Positions 1 to 8,116 of a stretch of 64,000 nt of DNA are shown here, piece by piece. The DNA lies in NCBI RefSeq assembly GCF_039645975.1, contig NZ_CP147918.1:124001-188000 (forward strand), in the 5' to 3' direction. The DNA is from Sulfurimonas sp. HSL-1716. Its GTDB lineage: Bacteria; Campylobacterota; Campylobacteria; Campylobacterales; Sulfurimonadaceae. How positions within the stretch are numbered: position 1 is the first letter of the stretch; every line of letters starts with the position of its first letter. The notes below the pieces were generated by a model. It searched no databases. It was not told the origin of the DNA and saw only the letters and a program-made list of their open reading frames with translations. The position numbers and the translations under genes were made by a program.

Positions 1-1
1 A

Positions 2-1063
2 TCTTTATATGTAAATGCTTATGCGTTTGAAAAGATATTCGTAGTTGAAAGAGAAAGCAGCTCTTTGGCCGTGATCGAAGATGATCTTCCACGTTCACAT
101 ATGGAAAATATGCACAATATGAATCACGGGGTCGTCAAATTTTACGGAAAGGACGGATATCTTATAAGCCGCGACGGTTATATCGTCAAGTTTGATCCGA
201 TAAAAGAGAAAAAACTGGCGGAGTATAAGACCAGCAAAAGCGCGATAGGATTCGTGATCAATAAATATTATGTCGCTGTTGCCAATTATGATAACAAAAG
301 TGTCGATATTTTGGATCGTAATTTAAAACCGATCAAAGCATTCGTGACAAACTCAAGAAACGTCGGTATAAAGATATATAAGAACTATTTAGTGTTTTCG
401 GAGATGGATAATGACAAGATCATGGTGCTCCGCGATAAGAACAAGGGTAAGAAAATACCTGATTTCGAAGTTTACAAAGAGTTTGACAATGTCGGCACGA
501 TGCCTTTTGACGCTATGATCAAAGGCAGCAATTTCATAACCGGATTTTTCGAAAGTCCTTTTTTCGGGGTTCTCAATCTTGATACTATGAAGTATAGAAG
601 GATCAAAATTCTGCTCGGAAACCGCAAGCCTGTCTTAAAAGTGCCTCATTTCGGATTTTGGAGCATCAGCAAAAAATATGTATTCCTGCCTGCCGTAGGC
701 GACAATAAAGTTCTGGTCTACGACCCTAAATTTAATTTCGTTAAAAATATCAAAACAGAGGGACTCCCGGTATTTACATCTTTAAGTCCGGATCAAAAAT
801 ATCTTGCCGTGACGTTTAGCGGCAAAAAATTCCCGGTCATCCAGATCATAGATACGGCGACGCTTAAAGTGATTAAGCGTTTTGAATTTGACGGAAAAGT
901 TCTGCATGTAAGATGGTCAAATGAAAAACCGAAGCTATATGTATCGGTCAACGACACAAATAAGGTCGCTGTTATAAATACGAAAAAATGGTATCTGTCC
1001 CGTGAGATTTTTACGATCAAGAAACCATCGGGTATATTTATATATGAAGAGGCTAATAAATGA
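2..1063 (+). CDS. nirF: NirF-like heme d1 biosynthesis protein (5' end missing)
   Basis: The frame is open from the first bases of the window, so the N-terminus lies upstream; about 353 residues are visible. The protein is built of beta-propeller-like strands, and its first visible part reads FVVERESSSLAVIEDD, as in the start of the cytochrome cd1/NirF d1-type propeller. NirF takes part in heme d1 assembly for cd1 nitrite reductase, usually in the periplasm. The stop overlaps the start of the SUMT gene (ATGA), which fits a nir operon. I see no CxxCH motif, so this is a NirF-type protein and not a NirS or NirN c-type cytochrome. Whether it has a signal peptide cannot be told. Confidence 0.75.
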   Translation, partial: SLYVNAYAFEKIFVVERESSSLAVIEDDLPRSHMENMHNMNHGVVKFYGKDGYLISRDGYIVKFDPIKEKKLAEYKTSKSAIGFVINKYYVAVANYDNKSVDILDRNLKPIKAFVTNSRNVGIKIYKNYLVFSEMDNDKIMVLRDKNKGKKIPDFEVYKEFDNVGTMPFDAMIKGSNFITGFFESPFFGVLNLDTMKYRRIKILLGNRKPVLKVPHFGFWSISKKYVFLPAVGDNKVLVYDPKFNFVKNIKTEGLPVFTSLSPDQKYLAVTFSGKKFPVIQIIDTATLKVIKRFEFDGKVLHVRWSNEKPKLYVSVNDTNKVAVINTKKWYLSREIFTIKKPSGIFIYEEANK

Positions 1064-1800
1064 GCAGAGTGTATTTGACGGGTGCGGGTCCCGGTGACAT
1101 AGAACTATTGACGCTAAAAGCGCTTAGAGTCATAAAAGAAGCTGACGTGATCATCTATGACCGTCTTGCTAATCCCGATATTTTAAAAGAAGCGAAAAAC
1201 GGCTGCGAGTTTGTCTATGTCGGCAAAGAAGACGGCCATCATATCATGCCTCAAGACCAGATCAATGAAACGATCTATCAAAATGCCTTAAAATACAATA
1301 AGGTCGTACGGCTTAAAGGAGGAGATCCTTTCGTTTTCGGCCGCGGCGGAGAGGAAGGTGCTTATCTTAAAGAGCGCAATATCGAGTTTGAGATCATACC
1401 CGGCATCACTTCTGCCGTCAGCGTCCCGGCTTATGCGGGAATTCCTGTTACGCATCGCGGGGTAGCGGTATCTTTTCGTGTAGTTACCGCTCATGAATCT
1501 CCGAATAAAAAAGAGTCGCAGATCCCTTGGGACAATTATAAGACCGATGACACCATCGTCTTTTTGATGGGATTGCACAATCTGTCAAAGATCTCAAAAA
1601 AGCTTATAGGTATCGGCAAACCGAGCAATTATCCGTGTGCCGTTATCTCAAAAGGAACGACAAAAGATCAGAAAGTCGTTGTGGGTACGCTTGGCGATAT
1701 AGTTGAAAAAGCTGTCGATATGCCTACTCCTGCACTCATTATAGTTGGAGAAGTGGTTAACCTTCGTGAACAGCTGCAATGGTTCAAGGGTAATGATTAA
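1060..1800 (+). CDS. cobA: Uroporphyrinogen-III C-methyltransferase (SUMT; CobA/NirE type)
   Basis: A 246-residue single-domain SUMT that methylates uroporphyrinogen III at C2 and C7 with S-adenosylmethionine to give precorrin-2, the branch point to siroheme, cobalamin and heme d1. The GAGPGD loop is at residues 8-13 and the family signature VRLKGGDPFVFGRGGEE at 83-99. There is no CysG dehydrogenase/chelatase part. Overlap with the nirF-like gene points to a NirE role in heme d1 synthesis, but the window also encodes a siroheme enzyme and a B12-dependent MetH, so it may serve several pathways. It overlaps the next gene by 8 bases. Confidence 0.9.
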   Translation: MSRVYLTGAGPGDIELLTLKALRVIKEADVIIYDRLANPDILKEAKNGCEFVYVGKEDGHHIMPQDQINETIYQNALKYNKVVRLKGGDPFVFGRGGEEGAYLKERNIEFEIIPGITSAVSVPAYAGIPVTHRGVAVSFRVVTAHESPNKKESQIPWDNYKTDDTIVFLMGLHNLSKISKKLIGIGKPSNYPCAVISKGTTKDQKVVVGTLGDIVEKAVDMPTPALIIVGEVVNLREQLQWFKGND

Positions 1801-3304
1801 TCAAAACCTTGATTTTCAAGAAGCAGTTTGCGTAGCACCCGATATATATTGGGTAGGGATGTTTCTGGAAAACGATCCCTTTCAATGTCATCCCTACCTC
1901 ATAAAAAACGGTAATGAATCGATCCTGATCGATCCCGGCTCCATGCTGGAGTTTGACGAAACGGTCAGAAAGATAAAAACGATATGCGATATGGGATCGA
2001 TAAAGTATATCATCTTGCATCATCAAGACCCCGATCTTGCAGCAGCGGTGCCGGAGATCGAAAAAATAATAAACAGAGACGATCTTTTGATCGTAACGCA
2101 TTCGCGGATGTCGGCTCTTATCAAACACTATCTTGTTACCTCGAAATATTACGAAATCGACAAACATGACAATGTGCTTATTACTTCCAACAACTTCAGA
2201 CTGGATTTTTTAACTACACCTTATTGCCATTCGCCCGGAGCATTCGTCAGTTACGAAGCCAAGACGAAGACCCTGTTTTCTGGAGATATTTTCGGAGGTA
2301 TTGAAGAATCATGGGAGTTTTACGCCGATGAAACCTACTTTGAAAAAGCAAAAAGATTTCATCAGGAGTATATGCCCAGCAAAGATATTTTCAATTATGC
2401 CCTCTCCAAGATCGAAGAGCTCGATATTGACCTGATCGCGCCCCAGCACGGCTCTATCATCATCAAGAAATATATTCCCGATCTTATCCAAAAGATGAAA
2501 GATCTGGACTGCGGGCTTTATATCGAAGAGAAATATAATCTTGAACTTATAGATATCATTAAAGAACTTCAGGAAAAAGAGGAAACTATTTTCGAGCGCG
2601 ACAAACTACTTTTTGAGCAGTCAAAAAGAGCGGAAATGGGAGAGATGATAGGCAGCATTGCGCATCAATGGAGACAGCCTTTAAGTGCAGTGAACACTTT
2701 AATAGCGATCTTAAACGAGAAAAACAACAGAAGCGAACTGACACAAGAAGAGATATCGGACAAACTCGCAAAAATAGAAAAAAGTGTAGTGTACATGTCC
2801 GATACTATCGAAGATTTTATCAATTATTACCGTCCAAATAAGGTCAAATCCGTTTTTAACGTCCATAAAGCGCTAAACAGAGCACTTGAGATAGTCGACT
2901 TTACCATCAACAAAGAATCTATAAAGATCGATCTGGACGTGGATGAAACTCTGAAAATAAACGGTGTGATGAACGAATATATCCAGGTGATTGTATCGAT
3001 ACTTTTAAATATCAATGACCTGATAGAAGAAAGAGGTCTTTTAGAAGTAAAGATCGACATATCGGTGTATAAAGAAGACGATCATGCCGTTATGCTCATA
3101 AAAGATAATGCCGGAGGGATCAGCGAAGAGATCCTTCCCAAGATATTCAATCCCTATTTTACGACGAAACATCAATCCGTCGGCGTAGGTCTTGGGCTCT
3201 ATATAGCCAAAATGATCATCGAAAACAACATGAGAGGCACTTTAAGTGCGCAAAACAGCGAAAACGGAGCATTATTTTGCATAAGGATGTTATGTGAAGA
3301 TTGA
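1793..3304 (+). CDS. Fused diiron metallo-beta-lactamase (ODP/flavodiiron-like) sensor and histidine kinase
   Basis: About 503 residues. Residues 20-235 are a metallo-beta-lactamase fold with the ligand pattern of flavodiiron/ODP proteins: HQDPD at 77-81 (in place of HxExDH), H146, D165 and H219. A helical linker (about 240-280) leads to a HisKA domain with the phospho-acceptor H291 in HQWRQPL, then an HATPase domain with DNAGG near 438-442, the NPYFTTK box and a GVGLGLY loop. No membrane segment is seen, so it should be cytosolic. ODP domains bind O2 or NO at a diiron site in other bacteria; the fusion implies a soluble gas or redox sensor kinase. I chose ATG 1793, which overlaps the SUMT stop, over a TTG deep inside that gene. 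The partner regulator follows. Confidence 0.85.
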   Translation: MINQNLDFQEAVCVAPDIYWVGMFLENDPFQCHPYLIKNGNESILIDPGSMLEFDETVRKIKTICDMGSIKYIILHHQDPDLAAAVPEIEKIINRDDLLIVTHSRMSALIKHYLVTSKYYEIDKHDNVLITSNNFRLDFLTTPYCHSPGAFVSYEAKTKTLFSGDIFGGIEESWEFYADETYFEKAKRFHQEYMPSKDIFNYALSKIEELDIDLIAPQHGSIIIKKYIPDLIQKMKDLDCGLYIEEKYNLELIDIIKELQEKEETIFERDKLLFEQSKRAEMGEMIGSIAHQWRQPLSAVNTLIAILNEKNNRSELTQEEISDKLAKIEKSVVYMSDTIEDFINYYRPNKVKSVFNVHKALNRALEIVDFTINKESIKIDLDVDETLKINGVMNEYIQVIVSILLNINDLIEERGLLEVKIDISVYKEDDHAVMLIKDNAGGISEEILPKIFNPYFTTKHQSVGVGLGLYIAKMIIENNMRGTLSAQNSENGALFCIRMLCED

Positions 3305-3977
3305 AGATATTACTATCTTGATAGCCGAAGACGAAGAGGAGCTGAGAAACTATCTTGCGGAATATCTTCAGATATTTTTCAAGTATGTCTATGTGGCAAA
3401 ATGCGGACACAGCGCCTATATGCTCTATTTGGAAAAGCATCCCGATATAATAATAACGGACATCAATATGCCCAATCTCGACGGACTCAATATGATATCC
3501 CGCATACGAAAATCGGATAGTGAAACAAAGATCATTATAATGAGCGCACATTCCGAGCAGGAAAAGCTTCTTCATGCGGTCGAGTTGCATCTTGTAACAT
3601 ATCTTATAAAACCGATCCAAAACGAAGTTCTCAAAAAATTTCTTTTTGATATCGTAGATACGATCAGGAACAGATCCGAGCGTATCTATCTGGGAGATGA
3701 TTTTTTCTGGAATAAGAAAGATGCTACGTTGTGGCATAATTCCGAGCAAATTTCATTAAAAGAGCGGGAGTCGATGCTCTTAAGTATACTTTGTTCCAGA
3801 ATCAATCATGCTTTTTCAAGTGAAAGCATTTTCTATAAACTGTATGCGCAGCAGAGCGATAAAGAGTTTTCACAAGATGCTATAACATCTTTGGTAAAAC
3901 GCCTTCGTCAGAAGCTGCCTAAAAATATTATTCAAAATGAGTATGGGCTTGGATATAAAATCGTAATAAAAAAGTAA
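3294..3977 (+). CDS. OmpR/PhoB-type response regulator, partner of the ODP kinase
   Basis: 227 residues: a receiver domain (1-120) with acidic pocket AEDEE at 11-15, phospho-acceptor D56 in ITDINMP and the conserved lysine in LIKPI, then a winged-helix DNA-binding domain (about 150-227) ending in the family-typical GLGYKI. It starts at GTG with AAGGA six bases upstream and overlaps the kinase gene by 11 bases, so the two are almost surely a translationally coupled pair. By position it probably controls nearby denitrification genes, but I cannot see its binding site. It has the same architecture as the regulator at 18882-19565. Confidence 0.9.
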   Translation: MKIEDITILIAEDEEELRNYLAEYLQIFFKYVYVAKCGHSAYMLYLEKHPDIIITDINMPNLDGLNMISRIRKSDSETKIIIMSAHSEQEKLLHAVELHLVTYLIKPIQNEVLKKFLFDIVDTIRNRSERIYLGDDFFWNKKDATLWHNSEQISLKERESMLLSILCSRINHAFSSESIFYKLYAQQSDKEFSQDAITSLVKRLRQKLPKNIIQNEYGLGYKIVIKK

Positions 3978-3990
3978 AATCTATGATTTT

Positions 3991-4010
3991 GACAAACTTT
4001 GACAAACTTT
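3991..4010. repeat. Tandem 10-mer, two perfect copies
   Basis: GACAAACTTT occurs twice in a row just after the response regulator stop. It could be a tandem binding site or chance in AT-rich DNA; nothing else supports either reading. Confidence 0.4.
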
Positions 4011-4064
4011 TTCAATAAAATTTCTATTGAGACATTTACATTATAATCTCATTCATTCAAAGCG

Positions 4065-4102
4065 AATTAAAATCAGAATTACCAGAGATTCTGATTTTAA
4101 TT
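4065..4102. terminator. 15-bp perfect hairpin between convergent genes
   Basis: Bases 4065-4079 pair perfectly with 4088-4102 around an 8-base loop. The hairpin lies between the end of the response regulator gene on the plus strand and the small membrane protein on the minus strand, the usual place for a bidirectional terminator. The stem is AT-rich and no clean T-run follows, so it may be a weak terminator or a protein site. Confidence 0.55.
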
Positions 4103-4189
4103 AATTACTCTTTAAATTCTACTTTCCATAAGCCTTTTTAACAGTAAAAAACAAGAGAAAAAAGAAAAATATTCGTGTGGTTTTTTATA

Positions 4190-4384
4190 TTACACATAAT
4201 ATAAAAGCGAAGATAAAATAAGTGCGGAGATAAAAGTGATGCTAAGCATGACCGTTCGTTTATTTTTCTCCGTGATCTTATGCTTTTCTTCTAAATAGTT
4301 TGCTGCTTTGATGCCGGCGAAAACGGTAAAAATAAACATTGGAAACGTCATTACCAATATCATAACAAGATCATGTAGTGTCAA
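4190..4384 (-). CDS. Small two-helix membrane protein, unknown function
   Basis: About 64-66 residues with two hydrophobic segments: one near the N-terminus (VMILVMTFPMFIFTVFAGI) and one at the C-terminus (ISFISALILSSLLYYV-like), joined by a charged loop rich in K and E. There is no ATG at the N-terminus. TTG at 4384 has AAAAAGAG about six bases upstream, while a second TTG at 4390 sits directly on that site. I recognise no family. It is monocistronic and convergent with the kinase/regulator pair. Confidence 0.5.
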   Translation of the reverse strand: MTLHDLVMILVMTFPMFIFTVFAGIKAANYLEEKHKITEKNKRTVMLSITFISALILSSLLYYV

Positions 4385-4408
4385 TTTCAACTCTTTTTAT
4401 TGAGATAG

Positions 4409-4431
4409 GTCAAATCGGTTTGACTTTTTTT
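4409..4431 (+). terminator. GTCAAA/TTTGAC hairpin followed by T7
   Basis: A 6-bp stem (4409-4414 with 4419-4424), a TCGG loop and seven Ts look like a small intrinsic terminator reading plus. No plus-strand gene ends just before it, so it may end transcripts running through from the regulator gene or act as a leader element. Its half-sites face the opposite way from an Fnr box. Confidence 0.4.
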
Positions 4432-4458
4432 ATTATATCATTCAGTAACTTTATAAGT

Positions 4459-4472
4459 ATGATACAAATCAA
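4459..4472 (+). promoter_or_regulatory. Weak Fnr-like site upstream of moaA
   Basis: ATGATACAAATCAA matches nine of ten half-site bases of TTGAT-N4-ATCAA, 74 bases before the moaA start. A TATATT lies about 18 nt downstream, not at the 22-nt spacing of the three better sites in this window, so this one is tentative. Confidence 0.3.
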
Positions 4473-4546
4473 GAAAATGATACTATTTTTTATATTTCTT
4501 ACTCGTTGATCGAATCTGATACGACTTGTAAAACAAAAGGACCTAT

Positions 4547-5512
4547 TTGTTAAAAGACAGTTATGAGAGAGTAGTGGATTATATCCGGGTATCGGTAACG
4601 GAGAGATGTAATTTCAGATGTCAATACTGTATGCCGGAGAAACCTTTTTCCTGGGTTCCAAAAGAGAGCCTGCTTTCATTTGAAGAGCTGTTCGAGTTTT
4701 TAAAGATAGCGATCGATGAGGGCGTAAAGAAGATTCGCATAACCGGAGGCGAACCTCTGCTTAGAGAAGACCTGGACAAGTTCATCAAGATGATATACGA
4801 CTACAAGAGCGATATAGATCTGGCGATGACAACCAACGGGTATCTTTTAAAAGGCGTTGCACAAAGACTTAAAGACGCAGGATTAAAACGCCTCAACGTC
4901 TCTATCGATTCTTTAAAACCCGAAGTGGCACAGCGCATAGCAGGAAAAGATGTACTTGCAAACGTACTTGCCGGAGTCGAGGAGGCTTTAAAGGTCGGAC
5001 TGAAGGTAAAAGTCAATATGGTGCCTATGAAAGGCGTAAACGCTCAGGAGATAGTAGACGTGCTGCAATACTGTAAAGAGCGCGGTATGAGCATACGCTT
5101 TATAGAGTATATGCAAAACTCCCATGCTTCAGCAGATATCAAAGGGATGAAAAGCCCCGAGCTTCTTTCACTGCTAAAAGAACATTACGACTTTACGGAC
5201 GAAGGGTTCGACGGACACTCTCCTTCGCATTACTTCAAGATGCAAGACGGATACAGATTCGGTATCATAGAACCTTATGAGGACGATTTTTGCAAGAAGT
5301 GCAACCGTATCCGCCTGACCGCCGAAGGGCAGCTCATACCGTGTCTGTACTTCGATGAGGCAATGAGCATAAAAGAGGCTATTCAGCGCAAAGATATAAA
5401 AGGTGCTGCTCTTGTCTTAAAAGAGGTGGTACGTACAAAACCGGAAAAGAACCGCTGGAGCGAATCGGACGATGAAGTCTCCACCCGTGCTTTTTATGAG
5501 ACCGGCGGCTGA
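4547..5512 (+). CDS. moaA: GTP 3',8-cyclase MoaA
   Basis: 321 residues; a radical SAM enzyme that, with MoaC, turns GTP into cyclic pyranopterin monophosphate, the first step of molybdenum cofactor synthesis. The radical SAM cluster is CNFRCQYC at residues 21-28, the SAM-binding GGEP follows, the second cluster is in [18 protein letters not shown], and the chain ends in the conserved GG needed for activity. The start is TTG, with AAGGA five bases upstream. Molybdenum cofactor is needed by nitrate reductase, which fits its place among denitrification genes. Confidence 0.95.
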   Translation: MLKDSYERVVDYIRVSVTERCNFRCQYCMPEKPFSWVPKESLLSFEELFEFLKIAIDEGVKKIRITGGEPLLREDLDKFIKMIYDYKSDIDLAMTTNGYLLKGVAQRLKDAGLKRLNVSIDSLKPEVAQRIAGKDVLANVLAGVEEALKVGLKVKVNMVPMKGVNAQEIVDVLQYCKERGMSIRFIEYMQNSHASADIKGMKSPELLSLLKEHYDFTDEGFDGHSPSHYFKMQDGYRFGIIEPYEDDFCKKCNRIRLTAEGQLIPCLYFDEAMSIKEAIQRKDIKGAALVLKEVVRTKPEKNRWSESDDEVSTRAFYETGG

Positions 5513-5536
5513 TGCTGTCGCTCGGACAAAAGATAT

Positions 5537-6721
5537 TTAAATCTTATGTCCAAATACCAAAATCCTGCCGTATCTGGTTCCCCAGATCAGAAATAAAATA
5601 AGCCAAGCGGTAAAAGAGATATCAAATAAAAATTCCGCACCCCATCCAAAAGCGATATTGAGGCTGTATAAAGCTCTTAGCAATACGATCACCTGAATGA
5701 ACCAGAATATGTTTGTCGCGAATCTGTCGGCATGCGGAACCTGCCCTGAATGCCCCAAGGTTACCCTTGTCCCAAAACCTATGAGTATGGTTGTTACAAA
5801 ACCTAGAGATAAAAGATGGATGCCGATAAAATAAAAATCCGTATTTAAAAACAGCTGTGCGATATGAGCGATGGCCGAGATAAAGAGGGCGGCGGGAAGC
5901 CAAAACAGTCCGAGATGCAGTACCCATAAAATAGCAGGTGAAGTAAACACCGGAAGTTTCCAGCTGATAAACTCTCTTAATAAATATAAAGCCAGTACGA
6001 TATCTGTTGTGATCTGAGCAATGGTATAGTCAAATGAACCGAAAAGCGTTTTTAAAAGTAAAAGTACGAATACGGTTTTTAAAAGGTTTTCGCTTTTAGG
6101 TTCGTACGAATGTGAGAAAAACGGGATCATTCTTTGTGCCACGATAAAAGTTAAAAAGATGAGATATATATAAAAAGACAAGTTGGTGGCAAAGTTCTGA
6201 ATCTGCAATCCCAGCAGGGAGAGTATAAAAAGAAGATGGGACAAAAGACCTGAGTATTGCGCGATCAAGATCCAAAAAGCATCTTTTTTATCTGAAGATT
6301 GTCCGTTTTTATATATAGCCGTCAGTTTTAAAATTATAAAAACCTGTGCGGCGAAAAGGATACCCATACCGGCCAATATGACAGAACCATCAGTGAATGA
6401 ACCGATTAAAAAGAGAGCCGAACCGCTTACGTTGGCATAAAATATTCTAGTGTAATAGCTCTTATCTATGACCTGCGTCTGACAAAATCTAGGAAAGGTC
6501 GTAAATAAAAATCCCGTGAACACATTTGTAAAAACTATAAATACGAGTGAATATACATGAAAAGAGAGCACGTCTATTTGCAGCGATAAAACTCCTTTAT
6601 AATCCAGAGCAAAGACGAGCATCATAATGATCGCGTTTACGACGCCAAGCATAAAAAAAGGCTGATGCGGCTGAGATAAAAAATAGTTTTCTTTTTTTTC
6701 TTCTATGGTCTGAAATTTCAT
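5537..6721 (-). CDS. nnrS: NnrS family heme/copper membrane protein
   Basis: 394 residues with about 12 hydrophobic segments. Family features are QPHQPFFMLG near the N-terminus, the FHVYSLVF and GFLFTTFPRFCQ stretch, and GFGTRVTLGHSGQ near the C-terminus. NnrS proteins are linked to NO resistance in denitrifiers and carry heme. I chose ATG 6721, with AGGA six bases upstream, over an earlier start inside the leader. The promoter region carries a perfect Fnr box and a further palindrome, so control by a Crp/Fnr protein responding to NO or low oxygen is likely. Confidence 0.85.
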   Translation of the reverse strand: MKFQTIEEKKENYFLSQPHQPFFMLGVVNAIIMMLVFALDYKGVLSLQIDVLSFHVYSLVFIVFTNVFTGFLFTTFPRFCQTQVIDKSYYTRIFYANVSGSALFLIGSFTDGSVILAGMGILFAAQVFIILKLTAIYKNGQSSDKKDAFWILIAQYSGLLSHLLFILSLLGLQIQNFATNLSFYIYLIFLTFIVAQRMIPFFSHSYEPKSENLLKTVFVLLLLKTLFGSFDYTIAQITTDIVLALYLLREFISWKLPVFTSPAILWVLHLGLFWLPAALFISAIAHIAQLFLNTDFYFIGIHLLSLGFVTTILIGFGTRVTLGHSGQVPHADRFATNIFWFIQVIVLLRALYSLNIAFGWGAEFLFDISFTAWLILFLIWGTRYGRILVFGHKI

Positions 6722-6741
6722 TATATTCCTATATCTTGAAC

Positions 6742-6757
6742 AAAGTGATATCACTTT
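6742..6757. promoter_or_regulatory. 16-bp perfect palindrome in the nnrS leader
   Basis: AAAGTGATATCACTTT lies between the predicted -10 element (6768-6773, minus strand) and the nnrS start codon. A site downstream of the transcription start usually serves a repressor. The inner GTGA/TCAC arms resemble a Crp-family site with a short spacer. Confidence 0.5.
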
Positions 6758-6795
6758 TTTATTTCGAATTTTAATATGATTATCTATTAAAAATC

Positions 6796-6809
6796 TTGAT
6801 ACTTATCAA
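6796..6809 (-). promoter_or_regulatory. Perfect Fnr-type box of the nnrS promoter
   Basis: TTGATACTTATCAA is an exact TTGAT-N4-ATCAA match, inside a 16-bp palindrome. Reading minus, TAAAAT starts exactly 22 nt after it, which puts the site at about -41.5, the class II activator position. The Crp/Fnr gene lies just upstream of nnrS. Confidence 0.75.
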
Positions 6810-6812
6810 GAG

Positions 6813-6836
6813 AGGATACGGGATGCACGGTATCCT
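6813..6836. other. 7-bp inverted repeat downstream of the Crp/Fnr gene
   Basis: AGGATAC (6813-6819) pairs with GTATCCT (6830-6836) around a 10-base loop, beside the Fnr box. It could end the crp/fnr-like transcript, though no T-run follows. The rest of 6722-6960 shows nothing coding. Confidence 0.35.
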
Positions 6837-6960
6837 TAAAATCAAAATTTGTTAAGATTTATAAAGCTGTATTTAATGATGAGAAAATGTCAAAGTGACG
6901 TCAAAAATAGCGTCCGAGGTGTTTGCATAGACGCTTGGCAGAGATATGATATATATGTAT

Positions 6961-7602
6961 TTAATCAAAAAGGGCTTGTAAACCCTCTTTGTTTTTGATT
7001 TTATAGCTATTGACGTCTTTTTCCAAGAGGTTGAGCTTAAGCAGTTTTTTAAAGACTCTCGAAAGTGTTTCGGGAGTCATATGCAGATGTTCGGCCAGTT
7101 GATAATGTTTATACTTGACAAGTGCTTCTCCGTCGGTATCGTAAATGAACTTAGCGAGTCGAGCCGTTGAATCCAGTACGACATTAAGAGCGATGACCGA
7201 TTCCAGATAACGCATCTTTTTTGAAAGAGATTTAAAAAAGATAAAAGCGATATCGGGATCGTTTAAAAATTCGTTCTTAAACCGTTCAAAATCGATCTGG
7301 ATCACTTCGCCATCTGTTTCAAAAACAGCAGAGGCTGGGTAGGGAAGCCCTTCAAGAACAGCCATTTCCGCGACAAAAGCCATCGGTGTAAAACGATGCA
7401 TAACGATCTCGTTGTTTTTTAGATCCGTTTTGTATACTTTTAGTGTGCCGTCTATGAGCAGGGTCAATGCTTTTGGCTGCTCTTTTTCATAAAAAAGAAT
7501 GGAGCCTTTTAACATTTTTGTACGTGTAGCAAAAGAGTTTATGGTTGTTAATTGTTCGTCGGAGAGATTCTCAAAAAAATAAAAATGCCTCAAATCTGTC
7601 AT
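6961..7602 (-). CDS. Crp/Fnr family transcription regulator without Fe-S cysteines (Dnr/NssR-like)
   Basis: About 213 residues: an N-terminal cyclic-nucleotide-binding-like beta-barrel, a dimer helix (SLSKKMRYLESVIALNVV) and a C-terminal helix-turn-helix whose recognition helix is MTPETLSRVFKKL. That is close to the helix of Fnr that reads TTGAT. There is no N-terminal cysteine cluster, so it is not a classical Fnr; Dnr, Nnr and NssR proteins that sense NO have this form. I chose ATG 7602; a TTG 11 codons upstream falls in an inverted repeat. It is the best candidate to bind the Fnr-type boxes at 6796, 8103 and 15315. Confidence 0.85.
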   Translation of the reverse strand: MTDLRHFYFFENLSDEQLTTINSFATRTKMLKGSILFYEKEQPKALTLLIDGTLKVYKTDLKNNEIVMHRFTPMAFVAEMAVLEGLPYPASAVFETDGEVIQIDFERFKNEFLNDPDIAFIFFKSLSKKMRYLESVIALNVVLDSTARLAKFIYDTDGEALVKYKHYQLAEHLHMTPETLSRVFKKLLKLNLLEKDVNSYKIKNKEGLQALFD

Positions 7603-7625
7603 CTTGTCGTCTTTGATATAAATTT

Positions 7626-7710
7626 TTTTGTCCAAACAGCAGAAAAATACTTAAATCGGTCAGAAGTTAGCTTAAGGAGGCTAATAATATTGACTGCTGC
7701 TTGGACAAAA
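7626..7710. repeat. 17-bp inverted repeat flanking the Crp/Fnr gene leader
   Basis: Bases 7626-7642 and 7694-7710 are reverse complements with one mismatch (core TTGTCCAAACAGCAG against CTGCTGCTTGGACAA), 51 bases apart. The near copy lies just upstream of the regulator's ATG. The pair could be two operator sites, perhaps for autoregulation, or one long leader stem. Confidence 0.55.
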
Positions 7711-7726
7711 CGCCTACAAAGAGGCG
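7707..7726 (-). terminator. Intrinsic terminator of the cytochrome c gene
   Basis: Reading minus, CGCCT pairs with AGGCG around a 6-base loop and is followed by TTTT, 25 bases after the cytochrome stop. The stem is short but GC-rich. It also separates the cytochrome from the regulator transcript. Confidence 0.5.
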
Positions 7727-7750
7727 AATTGCCTAAAGTCAAATAGGTTT

Positions 7751-8044
7751 TTATTTACCTATTAGATCCGCAACAGCTTTTATATCAGCTTCAGACATAT
7801 TTTTAACTTGACCTTTCATAACACCCTTCATAGCTCCGCCGTAAGTTCCGTCTTGATAGCCTTTGATAGCCGCAACGATTTCACTTTTTGTAAACGTATT
7901 TATAATTTTGCTTTTTCCGAGTGCATGTTTTTCACCTTTAGCACCATGGCATCCTGCACATTTTTTATATACTGCAGCACCATCTGCCATAAGTGTACCC
8001 GATAATGCCAATAAAGTCAAAAGACTAATTCCTATTTTTTTCAT
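7751..8044 (-). CDS. Small periplasmic class I cytochrome c
   Basis: 97 residues: an N-terminal signal peptide (about 1-20, cut after LMA), the heme site CAGCH at 29-33 and a Met axial ligand candidate in the GGAMKGVMKGQ segment. The size and fold are those of c553-like electron carriers. It could feed electrons to periplasmic nitrite or nitrous oxide reductase. AGGAG lies six bases before the ATG. A Fnr-type box and a consensus -10 sit upstream, so it should be induced with the denitrification genes. Confidence 0.9.
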   Translation of the reverse strand: MKKIGISLLTLLALSGTLMADGAAVYKKCAGCHGAKGEKHALGKSKIINTFTKSEIVAAIKGYQDGTYGGAMKGVMKGQVKNMSEADIKAVADLIGK

Positions 8045-8102
8045 ATAATGCTCCTATATATAATATATAAGAGTATTATATGATATACATAAATATATAT
8101 GG

Positions 8103-8116
8103 TTGACGTAAGTCAA
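8103..8116 (-). promoter_or_regulatory. Fnr-type box of the cytochrome c promoter
   Basis: TTGACGTAAGTCAA is a perfect dyad of the TTGAC/GTCAA type. Reading minus, the consensus -10 TATAAT (8075-8080) begins exactly 22 nt after it, the same geometry as the nnrS promoter. Confidence 0.7.

Noticed and set aside
1745-1792. Upstream TTG start for the ODP kinase
   Set aside because: It would extend the protein through the end of the SUMT gene in another frame with residues unlike the family; ATG 1793 fits the fold start.
4409-4424. GTCAAA-N4-TTTGAC as a Fnr box
   Set aside because: The half-sites point outward, opposite to TTGAT-N4-ATCAA; a T7 run makes a hairpin terminator more likely.
7552-7746. 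64-codon plus-strand frame across the Crp/Fnr leader
   Set aside because: It is antisense to the regulator gene and its leader repeat and has no ribosome site.
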